Below are positions 43,894 through 52,413 of a stretch of DNA of 64,000 nucleotides, piece after piece (positions within the stretch are counted from its first letter, which is position 1; every line of letters starts with the position of its first letter). A model generated the notes under the pieces. That model made no database searches. It saw only the letters and a list, made by a program, of their open reading frames with translations, and had not been told where the DNA came from. The position numbers were made by a program, and so were the translations under genes. The stretch is from positions 159,080 through 223,079 of the forward strand of contig JBIQIY010000004.1 of the NCBI GenBank assembly GCA_044507775.1. The letters are read 5' to 3'. This DNA comes from Chryseosolibacter sp044507775 (GTDB taxonomy: Bacteria > Bacteroidota > Bacteroidia > Cytophagales > Cyclobacteriaceae).

Positions 43894-44596
43894 TAACGGT
43901 AATCCGGTTGTCGCGGATGACGGGAACGACATCGTATTGATCTTCGGTCAGACAAAAGTCGATGTCCTTTCGGATGTTCAACCGGTGAAGTCGTTTGATG
44001 TGACTCGAATCTTTAAGAAATCCTTTCAGGTCGTTTTGCGCTTGCTGGTATAGGCGCTGAGCAATAATTGGCGCATCGCATGCATGCTCGAATTCACCAT
44101 TGAGTTTTTCGATCAGGGCGCCGGCGAATAGAGTGTCTTCGAGGTTTACTTTCCCCTTCCATCCGGAACAGACAATGAGTACATCGTGTGAGTTCGCTTG
44201 CACGTAATGGGCTACTGCTGACAAGTTCAGAAAGGAGCCGATGATGATATCCTGCGCATCGATTGCCTTTGCGATTGCGCGCGTCCCGTTAGTGGTCGTG
44301 AACGCGATCTTTTTACCTTTCATACCCGGGTCCATGTACTCGAACGGAGAATTTCCCAGATCGAATCCATCCACCTTCTTGCCATCGCGCTCGCCAGCAG
44401 TCAGGTAGCCATCTTCCTTCAATGCCAGGCATTCCTGAAGTTGTGCGAAGGTCTTGATGCTGCTGACATGGTGAGCAAAGGCGGTTGTCATGCACGATGT
44501 CGCACGCAGAATATCAACCACGACTACCGACTGGTCTTTGACGGGGTAGAGGTGCATCAGGTCAGGGGAGAGACAAACGTCAATTGTTCTCTTCAT
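43883..44596 (-). CDS. comB: 2-phosphosulfolactate phosphatase ComB
   Basis: The 237-residue protein matches ComB: VVVVDILRATSCMTTAFA, LTAGERDGKKVDGFDLGNSPFEY, AFTTTNGTRAI and CSGWKGKVNLEDTLFAGALIEKL. The enzyme makes (R)-3-sulfolactate from phosphosulfolactate. In archaea that leads to coenzyme M, while bacteria use sulfolactate otherwise. In gliding Bacteroidota a link to sulfonolipid metabolism is conceivable but not shown. It follows gcvT by 10 bp. Confidence 0.92.
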   Translation of the reverse strand: MKRTIDVCLSPDLMHLYPVKDQSVVVVDILRATSCMTTAFAHHVSSIKTFAQLQECLALKEDGYLTAGERDGKKVDGFDLGNSPFEYMDPGMKGKKIAFTTTNGTRAIAKAIDAQDIIIGSFLNLSAVAHYVQANSHDVLIVCSGWKGKVNLEDTLFAGALIEKLNGEFEHACDAPIIAQRLYQQAQNDLKGFLKDSSHIKRLHRLNIRKDIDFCLTEDQYDVVPVIRDNRITVIKP

Positions 44597-44606
44597 GAAA
44601 GTTATC

Positions 44607-45698
44607 TTACGATTGGCTGATAAAAGGAGGTTTGTGAATGACGGCCTTCAGGCCTTTTCCCCTGACATCGATAAAGATCTCCGTGCCGGCGGCGGAAAAT
44701 TCTGTGGCGACGTACCCGAGTCCGATTCCCACACCCAGTACGGGCGAAATGGTTCCGGACGTAACTTTGCCGATTGAATTGCCCGAGCTATCCTTGATCA
44801 GGTAGTCATGCCGTGGTATACCCCTGTCAATCATTTTGAAGCCGACCAGCTTGCGTCTGACGCCTTCTTCCTTCTGTTTCCTGAGTGCCGCGGAATTGGT
44901 GAATTCTTTCGTGAATTTTGTGATCCATCCCAGGCCGGCCTCCAAAGGGGAAGTGGTGTCGTCAATATCGTTTCCGTACAGGCAGAAGCCCATTTCAAGA
45001 CGAAGCGTGTCCCGGGCGCCGAGGCCGATTGGTTTGATCCCTGCATCCTTTCCGGCATCGAAGACTGCGTTCCAAACCTTGAGCGCATCGTCCTTGCCGA
45101 CGTATAATTCAAAGCCGCCGGCACCTGTATATCCTGTGTTCGATATGATGACGTTGTCGACACCTGCCAACTTGCCTAAAACGAAATGGTAGTAGGGAAT
45201 GGTTGATAGTTCAATGGAAGTCAGTTTCTGAACGACAGCTGCGGCCTTTGGTCCCTGTACGGCGAAGAGGCAGATGTCGTCTGAAATATTCTTCAGCTCG
45301 GCATTCTTCGTGTTAAAACGCGTGAACCAATTCCAGTCTTTTTCTATGTTGGAAGCGTTGACTACGATGAGATAGTCGTTGTCGCGAATCTTGTAGACGA
45401 TCAGGTCGTCGACGATTCCTCCTTGTTCATTGGGGAGGCAGGAGTATTGTGCCTGGCCATCGGAAAGCTTCGACGCATCATTGGAAGTTACGCGTTGGAT
45501 CAGATCCAAGGCATTGGGTCCCTTGACCGTGAATTCTCCCATGTGCGAGACATCGAATACACCCACACCATTCCGAACCGTCATGTGCTCATCGAGATCT
45601 GAAGAATAACGGACTGGCATGTTATAGCCTGCAAAAGGCACCATCTTGCCGCCGAGTCTGACGTGGAGGTCGTTCAGGGGGATCTGCTTCAATTCCAT
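44607..45698 (-). CDS. gcvT: Aminomethyltransferase (glycine cleavage T protein)
   Basis: The 363-residue protein is a standard GcvT: LGGKMVPFAGYNMPVRY, VGVFDVSHMGEF, VTSNDASKLSDGQAQYSCLPNEQGG, ISNTGYTGAGGFELYVG and GLGARDTLRLEMGFCLYGND. It carries the tetrahydrofolate-dependent step of glycine cleavage. The other Gcv genes are not adjacent. It is probably co-transcribed with comB. Confidence 0.96.
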   Translation of the reverse strand: MELKQIPLNDLHVRLGGKMVPFAGYNMPVRYSSDLDEHMTVRNGVGVFDVSHMGEFTVKGPNALDLIQRVTSNDASKLSDGQAQYSCLPNEQGGIVDDLIVYKIRDNDYLIVVNASNIEKDWNWFTRFNTKNAELKNISDDICLFAVQGPKAAAVVQKLTSIELSTIPYYHFVLGKLAGVDNVIISNTGYTGAGGFELYVGKDDALKVWNAVFDAGKDAGIKPIGLGARDTLRLEMGFCLYGNDIDDTTSPLEAGLGWITKFTKEFTNSAALRKQKEEGVRRKLVGFKMIDRGIPRHDYLIKDSSGNSIGKVTSGTISPVLGVGIGLGYVATEFSAAGTEIFIDVRGKGLKAVIHKPPFISQS

Positions 45699-45771
45699 TG
45701 TGCGGTGTTAAAAGTGCACAAAGGTAAAACAAATTTCCGAGAGGGGTGACCGGGGCAGTGGAAAGGCAATA

Positions 45772-46215
45772 TTATTGAGTGGATTTCTGCACGGCCGCGG
45801 CTTCAAGTGCTTCCCGGATATCCTCTCGCACCTTTTTTACCTTCACCAGCTCCGCTTCCAGATAGGCGCGCGCTTTATCTTCCCCGAGGCTGTCAGCCAG
45901 GGGCTGGAACTGGCGCATCCAAACCATCATACCCTCACTGGCTGAGTCAAGGCGGGAGATCTTGGAGGATAAATCTTCCCTTTCTTTGTCACCCAGCCCC
46001 GGCATTGCCAGCTGTGTTTGCAGCGTCCTCTTTGCTTTGTACAGGTCATCCATCCGGGGCATTGCCTCGTCGTGGATCGCCATTACTTCATCGTACAGCG
46101 CCTTATTAGGACTGTCATCCATGTCATCGTGCGCTTGATCATGGTCGTGCCCTTGCTGGCAGGCGATCGCGAACAGCAGCAACAGAAAGGATAATGTTCC
46201 TGTGAGAATTTTCAT
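45772..46215 (-). CDS. Small His/Asp-rich lipoprotein of unknown function
   Basis: The 147-residue protein has a lipoprotein signal (SFLLLLFAIAC). Directly after the lipidated Cys comes a metal-binding-like segment QQGHDHDQAHDDMDDS. The remainder is a helical coiled-coil region ending REALEAAAVQKSTQ. I start at ATG 46215, because the upstream extension to 46263 lacks signal-peptide character. No catalytic motif is seen. It lies just downstream of leuA on the same strand and may receive read-through from it. Confidence 0.7.
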   Translation of the reverse strand: MKILTGTLSFLLLLFAIACQQGHDHDQAHDDMDDSPNKALYDEVMAIHDEAMPRMDDLYKAKRTLQTQLAMPGLGDKEREDLSSKISRLDSASEGMMVWMRQFQPLADSLGEDKARAYLEAELVKVKKVREDIREALEAAAVQKSTQ

Positions 46216-46265
46216 GCGACGGAAGTAAGATAGCAGATGCCCGGTCTTGGTGATGAAGGTCACAG

Positions 46266-47426
46266 CTATTTTGTAAATACCGCCATCTGCCCTACAAGAG
46301 CGACCAGGTCTTCGCTTTCCACCTGTTTCTTCTCGTCTGCGAGAACAAGGAAATTCTGATAAATTTGGTCGAGCTCGGTCTTGTTGGGTTGGTATCCCAG
46401 CAGCTCAAGCCTGTGTTTCAGGGCCGCGCGGCCGCTGCGGGCCGTGAGGACGATCGATGAGCATCCGACGCCTACATCGTCCGGATTGATGATCTCGTAG
46501 TTTTCCGAATTTTTCAGGAACCCATCCTGATGTATTCCCGACGAGTGTGCAAATGCGTTTGCTCCGACAATTGCTTTGTTCGGTTGAACGGGCATCCTCA
46601 TCATCTCTGATACCATTCTGCTGAGTGCGTAAATTTTTTCGGACTTGATGTTGGTATAGAGATCAAGATCTTTGTGCGTCTTGATGATCATGGCAACTTC
46701 TTCCAGGGAGGTGTTGCCTGCCCTTTCTCCTATGCCGTTGATGGTGACTTCCGCCTGACGCGCGCCGTTGATCAGGCCGGACATGGTGTTGGCTGTCGCC
46801 ATTCCCAGGTCATTGTGGCAATGAACGGAAATGGTTGCCTTGTGAATATTTTTTACATTTTCGAAAAGATACTGAATTCGCTTGCCGTAGAGGTGGGGAA
46901 GACAGTATCCCGTTGTATCGGGAATATTGACGACGTCCGCTCCGGCTTCGATCACAGCTTCGACCATCTGGGCCAGGAAAGCAAGGTCAGCGCGCCCGGC
47001 GTCTTCCGCGAAGAATTCTACTTCGACACCTTTGGCTTTTGCATACTTCACAGCCCACACACCCTGCTCAAGAACTTTTTCGCGGGTGGTGTTGAACTTG
47101 TGTTTGATGTGGATATCGGAGGATCCAATGCCTGTGTGGATGCGACCGTGCTTCGCATAGCGCAACGCTTCAGCCGCGACATCGATGTCGTCTTTCTTCG
47201 AGCGTGTCAGCGCACAAACGCGCGGTTCTTTCACGGCCTTTGATATTTCAATCACCGAAAGGAAATCCCCCGGACTTGAAATGGGAAAGCCCGCTTCAAT
47301 TACATCCACACCCAGCGCTTCAAGTTCGCGGGCGATGACGACTTTCTCATCTGTGGAAAGCTGGCATCCCGGTACTTGTTCTCCGTCGCGCAGGGTGGTG
47401 TCAAAGATTTCGATTTTTTGACTCAT
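46266..47426 (-). CDS. leuA: 2-isopropylmalate synthase, short form
   Basis: The 386-residue protein has the HMGL-like catalytic barrel: IFDTTLRDGEQVPG, VHCHNDLGMATAN and NGIGERAGNTSLEEV. It also has the GANAFAHSSGIHQDG segment. It condenses acetyl-CoA with 2-oxoisovalerate, the first committed step to leucine. Typical LeuA is 500-570 residues, with a C-terminal leucine-binding domain. That domain is missing here, so leucine feedback on this enzyme is unlikely. It is the last gene of the ilv-leu series. Confidence 0.93.
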   Translation of the reverse strand: MSQKIEIFDTTLRDGEQVPGCQLSTDEKVVIARELEALGVDVIEAGFPISSPGDFLSVIEISKAVKEPRVCALTRSKKDDIDVAAEALRYAKHGRIHTGIGSSDIHIKHKFNTTREKVLEQGVWAVKYAKAKGVEVEFFAEDAGRADLAFLAQMVEAVIEAGADVVNIPDTTGYCLPHLYGKRIQYLFENVKNIHKATISVHCHNDLGMATANTMSGLINGARQAEVTINGIGERAGNTSLEEVAMIIKTHKDLDLYTNIKSEKIYALSRMVSEMMRMPVQPNKAIVGANAFAHSSGIHQDGFLKNSENYEIINPDDVGVGCSSIVLTARSGRAALKHRLELLGYQPNKTELDQIYQNFLVLADEKKQVESEDLVALVGQMAVFTK

Positions 47427-47445
47427 GATACTTTGTTTTCGGTGT

Positions 47446-48546
47446 TCAATTGTTGATCAGTATGGTGGCGACCATGCGCACCTGGTTGCAAACAACGTTC
47501 CCCATGACTTCCGTCCCAAGGATCTTTTCGTGAGGGGTATCGGCGTCGGCAATATCCCGCGTGCGGTATCCCTGTTGTAAAGTGTTCTCAACGGCCTTGA
47601 TGATAGCGCCGGCTTCGTCCTTGAATCCAAAGGAGATGTCGAGCATGAGGGCGGCTGAAAGTATCGATGCCAATGGGTTGGCTATTCCTTTTCCCGTGAT
47701 GTCGTGTGCGCTTCCGTGAATCGGTTCGTATAATCCGACCTTATCGCCGACAGAGGCAGAAGCCAACATGCCCATCGAGCCTGCGATCTGCGAAGCTTCG
47801 TCAGTGAGTATATCGCCAAAGAGATTGCCCGTCAATACTACATCGAAACTCTTCGGGTTCTGGATGAGCTTCATTGCCGCGGCGTCCACGAACATGTGCT
47901 CAACCGTTACTTCAGGATATTGTTTGGCGACTTCCTGAACAACCGATCGCCATAGGCGGGAACTTTCGAGGACATTGGCCTTGTCGACCGACGTCACTTT
48001 GTTCCTGCGGGTTTTCGCTGCCTGGAACGCCTTGTGTGCAATGCGCTCCACTTCGAACTTCGAGTAGATCATGGTGTCAAACGCGGTGTCGCCGTTGTTT
48101 TTGTAACCGCGCTCGCCAAAATAGACATCGCCTGTCAGCTCCCGGAAGAAAAGAATGTCCGCCCCCTTGAGGATCTCCGCTTTGATGCTGGAGGCGCCGA
48201 GCAGCTCGTCGAACAACTTAATCGGGCGCAGGTTTGCGTATAACCCCAGCTCTTTACGCATTTTCAGCAGTCCCTGTTCCGGTCTTACAGGAAGGGTGGG
48301 ATCGTTATCATATTTCGGATGACCCACGGCTCCGAAAAGAATGGCGTCCGTGTTTTTCAACTTTGTTAAAGTTTCCTCCGGCAGGGGACTTCCCGTTGCC
48401 TCGATGGCTTCGTGGCCGATCTGAGCATAATCAAAAACAAATTCATGCCCGAAGCATTCAGCGATCTGTTCCAAAACTTTCTTGCCACAGGCTGTTACTT
48501 CTTTTCCGATACCGTCACCGGGAAGGATGGTGATTTTTTTCTTCAT
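47446..48546 (-). CDS. leuB: 3-isopropylmalate dehydrogenase
   Basis: The 366-residue protein has the beta-decarboxylating dehydrogenase features: ITILPGDGIGKEV, PVRPEQGLLKMRKELGLYANLRPIK, ELTGDVYFGERG, DKANVLESSRLWR and the NAD-side GLYEPIHGSAHDITGKGIANP. It oxidises and decarboxylates 3-isopropylmalate to 2-oxoisocaproate. It is 19 bp upstream of leuA and 6 bp downstream of leuD. Confidence 0.97.
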   Translation of the reverse strand: MKKKITILPGDGIGKEVTACGKKVLEQIAECFGHEFVFDYAQIGHEAIEATGSPLPEETLTKLKNTDAILFGAVGHPKYDNDPTLPVRPEQGLLKMRKELGLYANLRPIKLFDELLGASSIKAEILKGADILFFRELTGDVYFGERGYKNNGDTAFDTMIYSKFEVERIAHKAFQAAKTRRNKVTSVDKANVLESSRLWRSVVQEVAKQYPEVTVEHMFVDAAAMKLIQNPKSFDVVLTGNLFGDILTDEASQIAGSMGMLASASVGDKVGLYEPIHGSAHDITGKGIANPLASILSAALMLDISFGFKDEAGAIIKAVENTLQQGYRTRDIADADTPHEKILGTEVMGNVVCNQVRMVATILINN

Positions 48547-48552
48547 TGTCTG

Positions 48553-49137
48553 CTAATGGGTCTGTTCAAATTGTTTAATGTCGTTTCTCAGATTTAATAA
48601 GTAGTCGATGTCGTCGTAACCGTTCGTGAGACAAGTCTTCTTGTACGGGTTGATGTCAAATCCCTCGGAGCTTCCGTCTTCCAGGACAACCTTCTGGTTC
48701 TCGAGATCAACGGTGATGATAGTGGAGGCATTCTTTTCGATCGTATCGAATATCTTTTTCAGGAACGCGTCAGAGATCTGAACCGGCAATAGAGCATTGT
48801 TCAGCGCGTTGTTCTTGAAGATGTCTGCGAAGAAGCTTGAGATCACCACGCGAAAACCACCGTCGACGATCGCCCATGCTGCGTGTTCACGGCTGCTGCC
48901 ACACCCGAAGTTTTTTCCTGCCACGAGGATCTTGCCGGAGTAGCGCTTATCGTTCAACGCGAAATCCTTGGGTGTTCCCTCGCCGTCATATCGCCAGTCG
49001 CGAAAAAGATTTTCACCAAAACCTTCGCGGGTTGTGGCCTTCAGGAAGCGTGCGGGGATTATCTGGTCTGTATCTATATTTTCGATCGGCAGTGGAACCG
49101 CCGTACTTTTCAAAGTTGTGAATTTTTCTTTGCTCAT
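48553..49137 (-). CDS. leuD: 3-isopropylmalate dehydratase small subunit
   Basis: The 194-residue protein has the LeuD signatures STAVPLPIENIDTDQIIPARFLK and NFGCGSSREHAAWAI. It pairs with LeuC. I start at ATG 49137 (MSKEKFTTL). The frame stays open to 49353 but overlaps the end of leuC, and the extra residues are unlike any LeuD. Confidence 0.97.
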   Translation of the reverse strand: MSKEKFTTLKSTAVPLPIENIDTDQIIPARFLKATTREGFGENLFRDWRYDGEGTPKDFALNDKRYSGKILVAGKNFGCGSSREHAAWAIVDGGFRVVISSFFADIFKNNALNNALLPVQISDAFLKKIFDTIEKNASTIITVDLENQKVVLEDGSSEGFDINPYKKTCLTNGYDDIDYLLNLRNDIKQFEQTH

Positions 49138-49172
49138 TGGATTGATTCCTGATACGTTCTTACAATTCGATC

Positions 49173-50579
49173 TTACATTACGCGGACGTCGGTAACTCGT
49201 CCTGTTATGGCAGCAGCCGCTGCACTCAACGGACTTGCGAGGAAGGTGCGTGACTTTGGTCCCTGGCGGCCTTCGAAGTTTCGGTTCGAGGTTGAGATGC
49301 AATATTTGCCAGCCGGGATCTTGTCTTCGTTCATAGCAAGGCACGCCGAACATCCGGGCTCGCGCAGTTCAAATCCTGCCGCTTCGAAGATCTTGTCCAG
49401 GCCTTCCTTTCGGGCTTGCTGCTCGACCTGCTTGGACCCTGGAACAACCCATACTTCTACGTTCGCTGCCTTCTTCTTCCCTTTCACCATCTCGGCGACG
49501 AGACGGAGGTCTTCGATGCGCGCGTTTGTACAGCTACCGATAAAAACATAGTCGACCGACTTACCCAGTAGCTGAGAGCCGGGTTCGAGGCCCATGTATT
49601 CAAGTGATTTCGTGAAAGATGTCTGCTCGCTGATGTCTTTCAGCTCGGCGATTGTTGGAATCCGATCTGTGACCCGTATGCCCATTCCGGGGTTCGTGCC
49701 ATAGGTGATCATGGGACCAATGTCGGCCGCGTCGTACGTGAGTACTTTATCGAACGTTGCGTCGGCATCGGTTTGAAGCTGCCTCCATTGTTCGACCAGC
49801 CGTTCAAATTGTTCACCCTTCGGAGCGAACTCGCGTCCACGGATATAATCGAAAGTAGTTTCATCCGGTGCGATGAGACCGCCGCGCGCGCCCATCTCGA
49901 TGCTCATATTGCAGATAGTCATCCGGGCTTCCATGGAAAGGCCGCGGATCGTGTCTCCCGCATATTCTACGAAGTAACCGGTTGCGCCACTAGCGGAGAT
50001 CTTCGAAATGATGTAAAGGATGATATCTTTTGCCAACACGCCTTTTGCCAGCTTGCCGTTGATCTCGATCTTCATGCGCTTGGGCCGGTACTGCAAAACG
50101 CATTGTGTTGCCAGGACTTGCTCAACTTCGCTCGTACCGATGCCGAATGCGATGTTGCCAAATGCGCCGTGAGTCGAGGTGTGGCTGTCACCACAGACAA
50201 TGGTCATGCCAGGAAGCGTCAGGCCGAGTTCCGGACCGATGATGTGGACGATCCCTTGAAAGGGATGACCGAGATCGTAGAGGCTGATGCCAAACTCATC
50301 GCAGTTTCTGCGGAGTGTTTCCACCTGGTGGCGTGACAAGGCTTCCTTGATGGGAAGGTGCTGGTCTTTCGTGGGCACGTTGTGATCGGCGGTAGCGGTC
50401 GTCCGGGCCGTATTGAAAACTTTTACGCCTCTCTTCCGAAGACCATCGAACGCCTGCGGGCTCGTGACTTCGTGAATAAAATGGCGGTCGATGTACACCA
50501 CATCGGGATGTCCTTCACTGTGTTTGACGACATGGGCGTCCCAGATCTTGTCGAATAATGTTCTTCCTGATTGGCTCAT
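49173..50579 (-). CDS. leuC: 3-isopropylmalate dehydratase large subunit
   Basis: The 468-residue aconitase-family protein has the iron-sulfur ligands in FIGSCTNARIED and GCSACLAMN, and CGDSHTSTHGAFG for the substrate site. It isomerises 2- to 3-isopropylmalate with LeuD. The start has a good ribosome binding site, AGAGGAGAA, a few bases upstream of the ATG, unusual for this genome. A hairpin leader lies upstream. Confidence 0.97.
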   Translation of the reverse strand: MSQSGRTLFDKIWDAHVVKHSEGHPDVVYIDRHFIHEVTSPQAFDGLRKRGVKVFNTARTTATADHNVPTKDQHLPIKEALSRHQVETLRRNCDEFGISLYDLGHPFQGIVHIIGPELGLTLPGMTIVCGDSHTSTHGAFGNIAFGIGTSEVEQVLATQCVLQYRPKRMKIEINGKLAKGVLAKDIILYIISKISASGATGYFVEYAGDTIRGLSMEARMTICNMSIEMGARGGLIAPDETTFDYIRGREFAPKGEQFERLVEQWRQLQTDADATFDKVLTYDAADIGPMITYGTNPGMGIRVTDRIPTIAELKDISEQTSFTKSLEYMGLEPGSQLLGKSVDYVFIGSCTNARIEDLRLVAEMVKGKKKAANVEVWVVPGSKQVEQQARKEGLDKIFEAAGFELREPGCSACLAMNEDKIPAGKYCISTSNRNFEGRQGPKSRTFLASPLSAAAAAITGRVTDVRVM

Positions 50580-50600
50580 TTTCTCCTCTGTAGCTTATAC

Positions 50601-50618
50601 TTTACAACTGTTAGTTTG
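50601..50618 (-). promoter_or_regulatory. 18-nt element shared by the leuC and ilvE leaders (copy 1)
   Basis: CAAACTAACAGTTGTAAA (minus strand) is identical to a copy at 58246-58263. In both places it lies 20-25 nt after the attenuator-type hairpin and just before the first gene. It contains the dyad AACT-AAC-AGTT. A protein- or RNA-binding site common to both operons is the simplest reading. Confidence 0.5.
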
Positions 50619-50641
50619 GACTGTTGGTTCTGAAATGAAAA

Positions 50642-50671
50642 CCGCCCCTCCGGGAGAAACCGAAGAGGCGG
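50642..50671 (-). terminator. Attenuator-like hairpin upstream of leuC
   Basis: On the minus strand CCGCCTCTTC pairs with GGAGGGGCGG (10 bp with two G-U pairs, 10-nt loop), followed by TTTTCATTT. An upstream CTGAAGA can pair with TCTTCGG inside the 5' arm and loop, giving a competing antiterminator. A candidate leader frame ending FGILVV and a TAG at 50731-50733 lies upstream but has no ATG (GTG at 50818 possible), so ribosome-controlled attenuation is plausible but less certain than for ilvE. Confidence 0.5.
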
Positions 50672-50858
50672 AAAGTCTTTCTTCAGAACTACAACGTTTG
50701 CTTGCGCGTAATTCTTTAATACTGTTTTCTAAACTACTAATATCCCAAAATTGATGTCGTAGTCAAAGAAAAAAGGGAGAAAAATATCGCTAACGATTGA
50801 TTGGTAGCGGTTTGCCACGGGTGATTGGTTTGGTTGAAATCGTTTCGTTGAAATAATT

Positions 50859-50916
50859 GGTTTGGTTTGGTTTGGTCTGGTCTGGTCTGTAGAGACAAGG
50901 CATGCCTTGTCTCTAC
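50859..50916. repeat. Pentanucleotide repeats and 28-bp perfect palindrome at the ilvA stop
   Basis: Six 5-bp units (GGTTT three times, then GGTCT three times; 50859-50888) abut a perfect palindrome at 50889-50916 with arms GTAGAGACAAGGCA / TGCCTTGTCTCTAC. The palindrome ends on the first base of the ilvA stop codon (plus-strand view). Such palindromes occur as dispersed repeats in Bacteroidota and cyanobacteria. Here it would form a 3'-end hairpin on the ilvA transcript. Confidence 0.75.
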
Positions 50917-52160
50917 TAGACCAGGTATTCAAACAGATTTTCATTCTGGTTGACCAGCGTGTAGTTCAGTTTGAATTCATTCATTCGCCCGATGAGGGAA
51001 TCGAAATCCTCTCTGGATTTTACTTCGATACCGATCAATGCCGGACCGGTTTCCTTGTTGTGTTTCTGGATAAACTCGAATCGCACGATGTCGTCATTGG
51101 GGCCGAGGATATGATTGACAAATTCTTTCAGCGCCCCGGGTCGCTGGGCAAACCGAACGATAAAGTAATGTTTCAATCCCTCGTAAAGCAGGGAACGCTC
51201 CATGATTTCCTGCATCCGGTCGATGTCGTTGTTGCCACCGCTGACGATGCACACCACTTTCTTGCCTTTGATTTTGTCAGCATAGAAGTCAAGGGCCGCA
51301 ATAGAGAGCGCTCCGGCCGGTTCGGCGACGATAGCGTCTTCGTTGTATAACTGCAGAATGGTTGAACTCGCCTTGCCTTCCGGAACCAGCAGTACGTCGG
51401 TAATCAGATCTTTGCAGATGTCGAAGGTAATGTCGCCCACCCTTTGCACAGAAGCTCCGTCGACGAAGCGTTGGATCTTGTCAAGTTTTACGGGCTTGCC
51501 CGCCTTAAGCGCTTCTTTCATCGAAGGTGCGCCGGTCGGCTCCACGCCGATGATCCGGGTGTCGGGAGAATGCATTTTGAAGTAAGTGCCCACGCCCGCG
51601 CAAAGACCGCCACCACCGATCGGAATGAAAATGTAATCTATGTTCGTGAGTTCCTCGAGGATTTCCTTGCCCACGGTACCCTGACCTTCGATGATCTTGA
51701 TGTGATCAAAGGGCGGGATGAACACTTTGTGATTCTCTTCTGTGTATTGCAGCGCCTGTGTCTGGCAGTCATCGAAGGTGTCGCCGGTCAGGATGATTTC
51801 AATATTGTCTCCGCCGAACATCTTGACCTGGTTGATCTTTTGCTTCGGAGTGATGGCGGGCATGTAGATCACGCCTTTGATGTCGAGAAGTTTGCAGGAG
51901 TATGCAACACCTTGGGCGTGGTTGCCGGCGCTCGCGCATACTACGCCGCGGGAACGCTCTTCAGCGCTGAGGCTCTGGATGAGGTTGTAGGCGCCGCGTA
52001 GTTTGTAAGAGCGTACGACCTGGAGGTCTTCGCGTTTCAGATAAATTTCAGCGCGAAATTTTTCAGAGAGTTTGCGGTGATGTTGTAAGGGTGTTTTGAG
52101 CACCACCGCTTTGACGGTGTTGTAGGCGTCTTCGATGTTGATGGTCGCGGTTGTTATCAT
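50916..52160 (-). CDS. ilvA: Threonine deaminase (threonine ammonia-lyase), biosynthetic
   Basis: The 414-residue PLP enzyme has the lysine site YLKREDLQVVRSYKLRGAYN and the phosphate-binding GGGGLCAG. A single ACT-like domain follows at the C-terminus (HYFIVRFAQRPGALKEFVNHIL...), as in the short Bacillus-type IlvA rather than the two-ACT enzyme of E. coli. It makes 2-oxobutanoate for isoleucine. The gene lies between ilvC and leuC in the same direction, with a strong hairpin upstream. Confidence 0.95.
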   Translation of the reverse strand: MITTATINIEDAYNTVKAVVLKTPLQHHRKLSEKFRAEIYLKREDLQVVRSYKLRGAYNLIQSLSAEERSRGVVCASAGNHAQGVAYSCKLLDIKGVIYMPAITPKQKINQVKMFGGDNIEIILTGDTFDDCQTQALQYTEENHKVFIPPFDHIKIIEGQGTVGKEILEELTNIDYIFIPIGGGGLCAGVGTYFKMHSPDTRIIGVEPTGAPSMKEALKAGKPVKLDKIQRFVDGASVQRVGDITFDICKDLITDVLLVPEGKASSTILQLYNEDAIVAEPAGALSIAALDFYADKIKGKKVVCIVSGGNNDIDRMQEIMERSLLYEGLKHYFIVRFAQRPGALKEFVNHILGPNDDIVRFEFIQKHNKETGPALIGIEVKSREDFDSLIGRMNEFKLNYTLVNQNENLFEYLV

Positions 52161-52413
52161 AGTGGAGCGACGTTAGTATATGAGCAGCTCGTGGGGTCGG
52201 CCGCGGATCGCCGGCACCTATCGTTTCGGCGCTCTGCCGGATGATGCGCTCGAATTAAACGAAGGCCCGCATTTGATGCAGGCCCTCGTTCAAATGATCT
52301 ATGTCAAGTTGCAGCTGCCTTGCTCATTGCGAAGCAAGACGAAAGCCGCACGCGCGTTCTCCACCGTTTGCCCGCCGAAGCCTGAGCCGGACGAGCGAGG
52401 GGGCGAAGGCGGG
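52161..52413 (-). other. ilvC-ilvA spacer with a 15-bp hairpin and GC-rich dyad
   Basis: A stem of 15 bp with two G-U pairs and a 3-nt loop (52258-52290; AACGAGGGCCTGCAT / ATGCGGGCCTTCGTT on the minus strand) is followed by TAATT. Nearer ilvC, CCCGCC / GGCGGG arms at 52371-52413 end exactly at the ilvC stop codon. A seven-codon frame (MSKAAAT) precedes the first hairpin but is too short to trust. The hairpin probably lowers transcription into ilvA-leuCDBA. Confidence 0.55.

Noticed and set aside
50635..50754. Plus-strand 39-codon frame MKTAPPGETEEAES... across the leuC leader
   Set aside because: It reads through the hairpin in antisense and its apparent coding look follows from the complementary arms; no promoter or conservation evidence.
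52334..52357. Seven-codon frame MSKAAAT before the ilvA hairpin as a leader peptide
   Set aside because: Too short, no Ile or Thr run, and no competing antiterminator pairing found.
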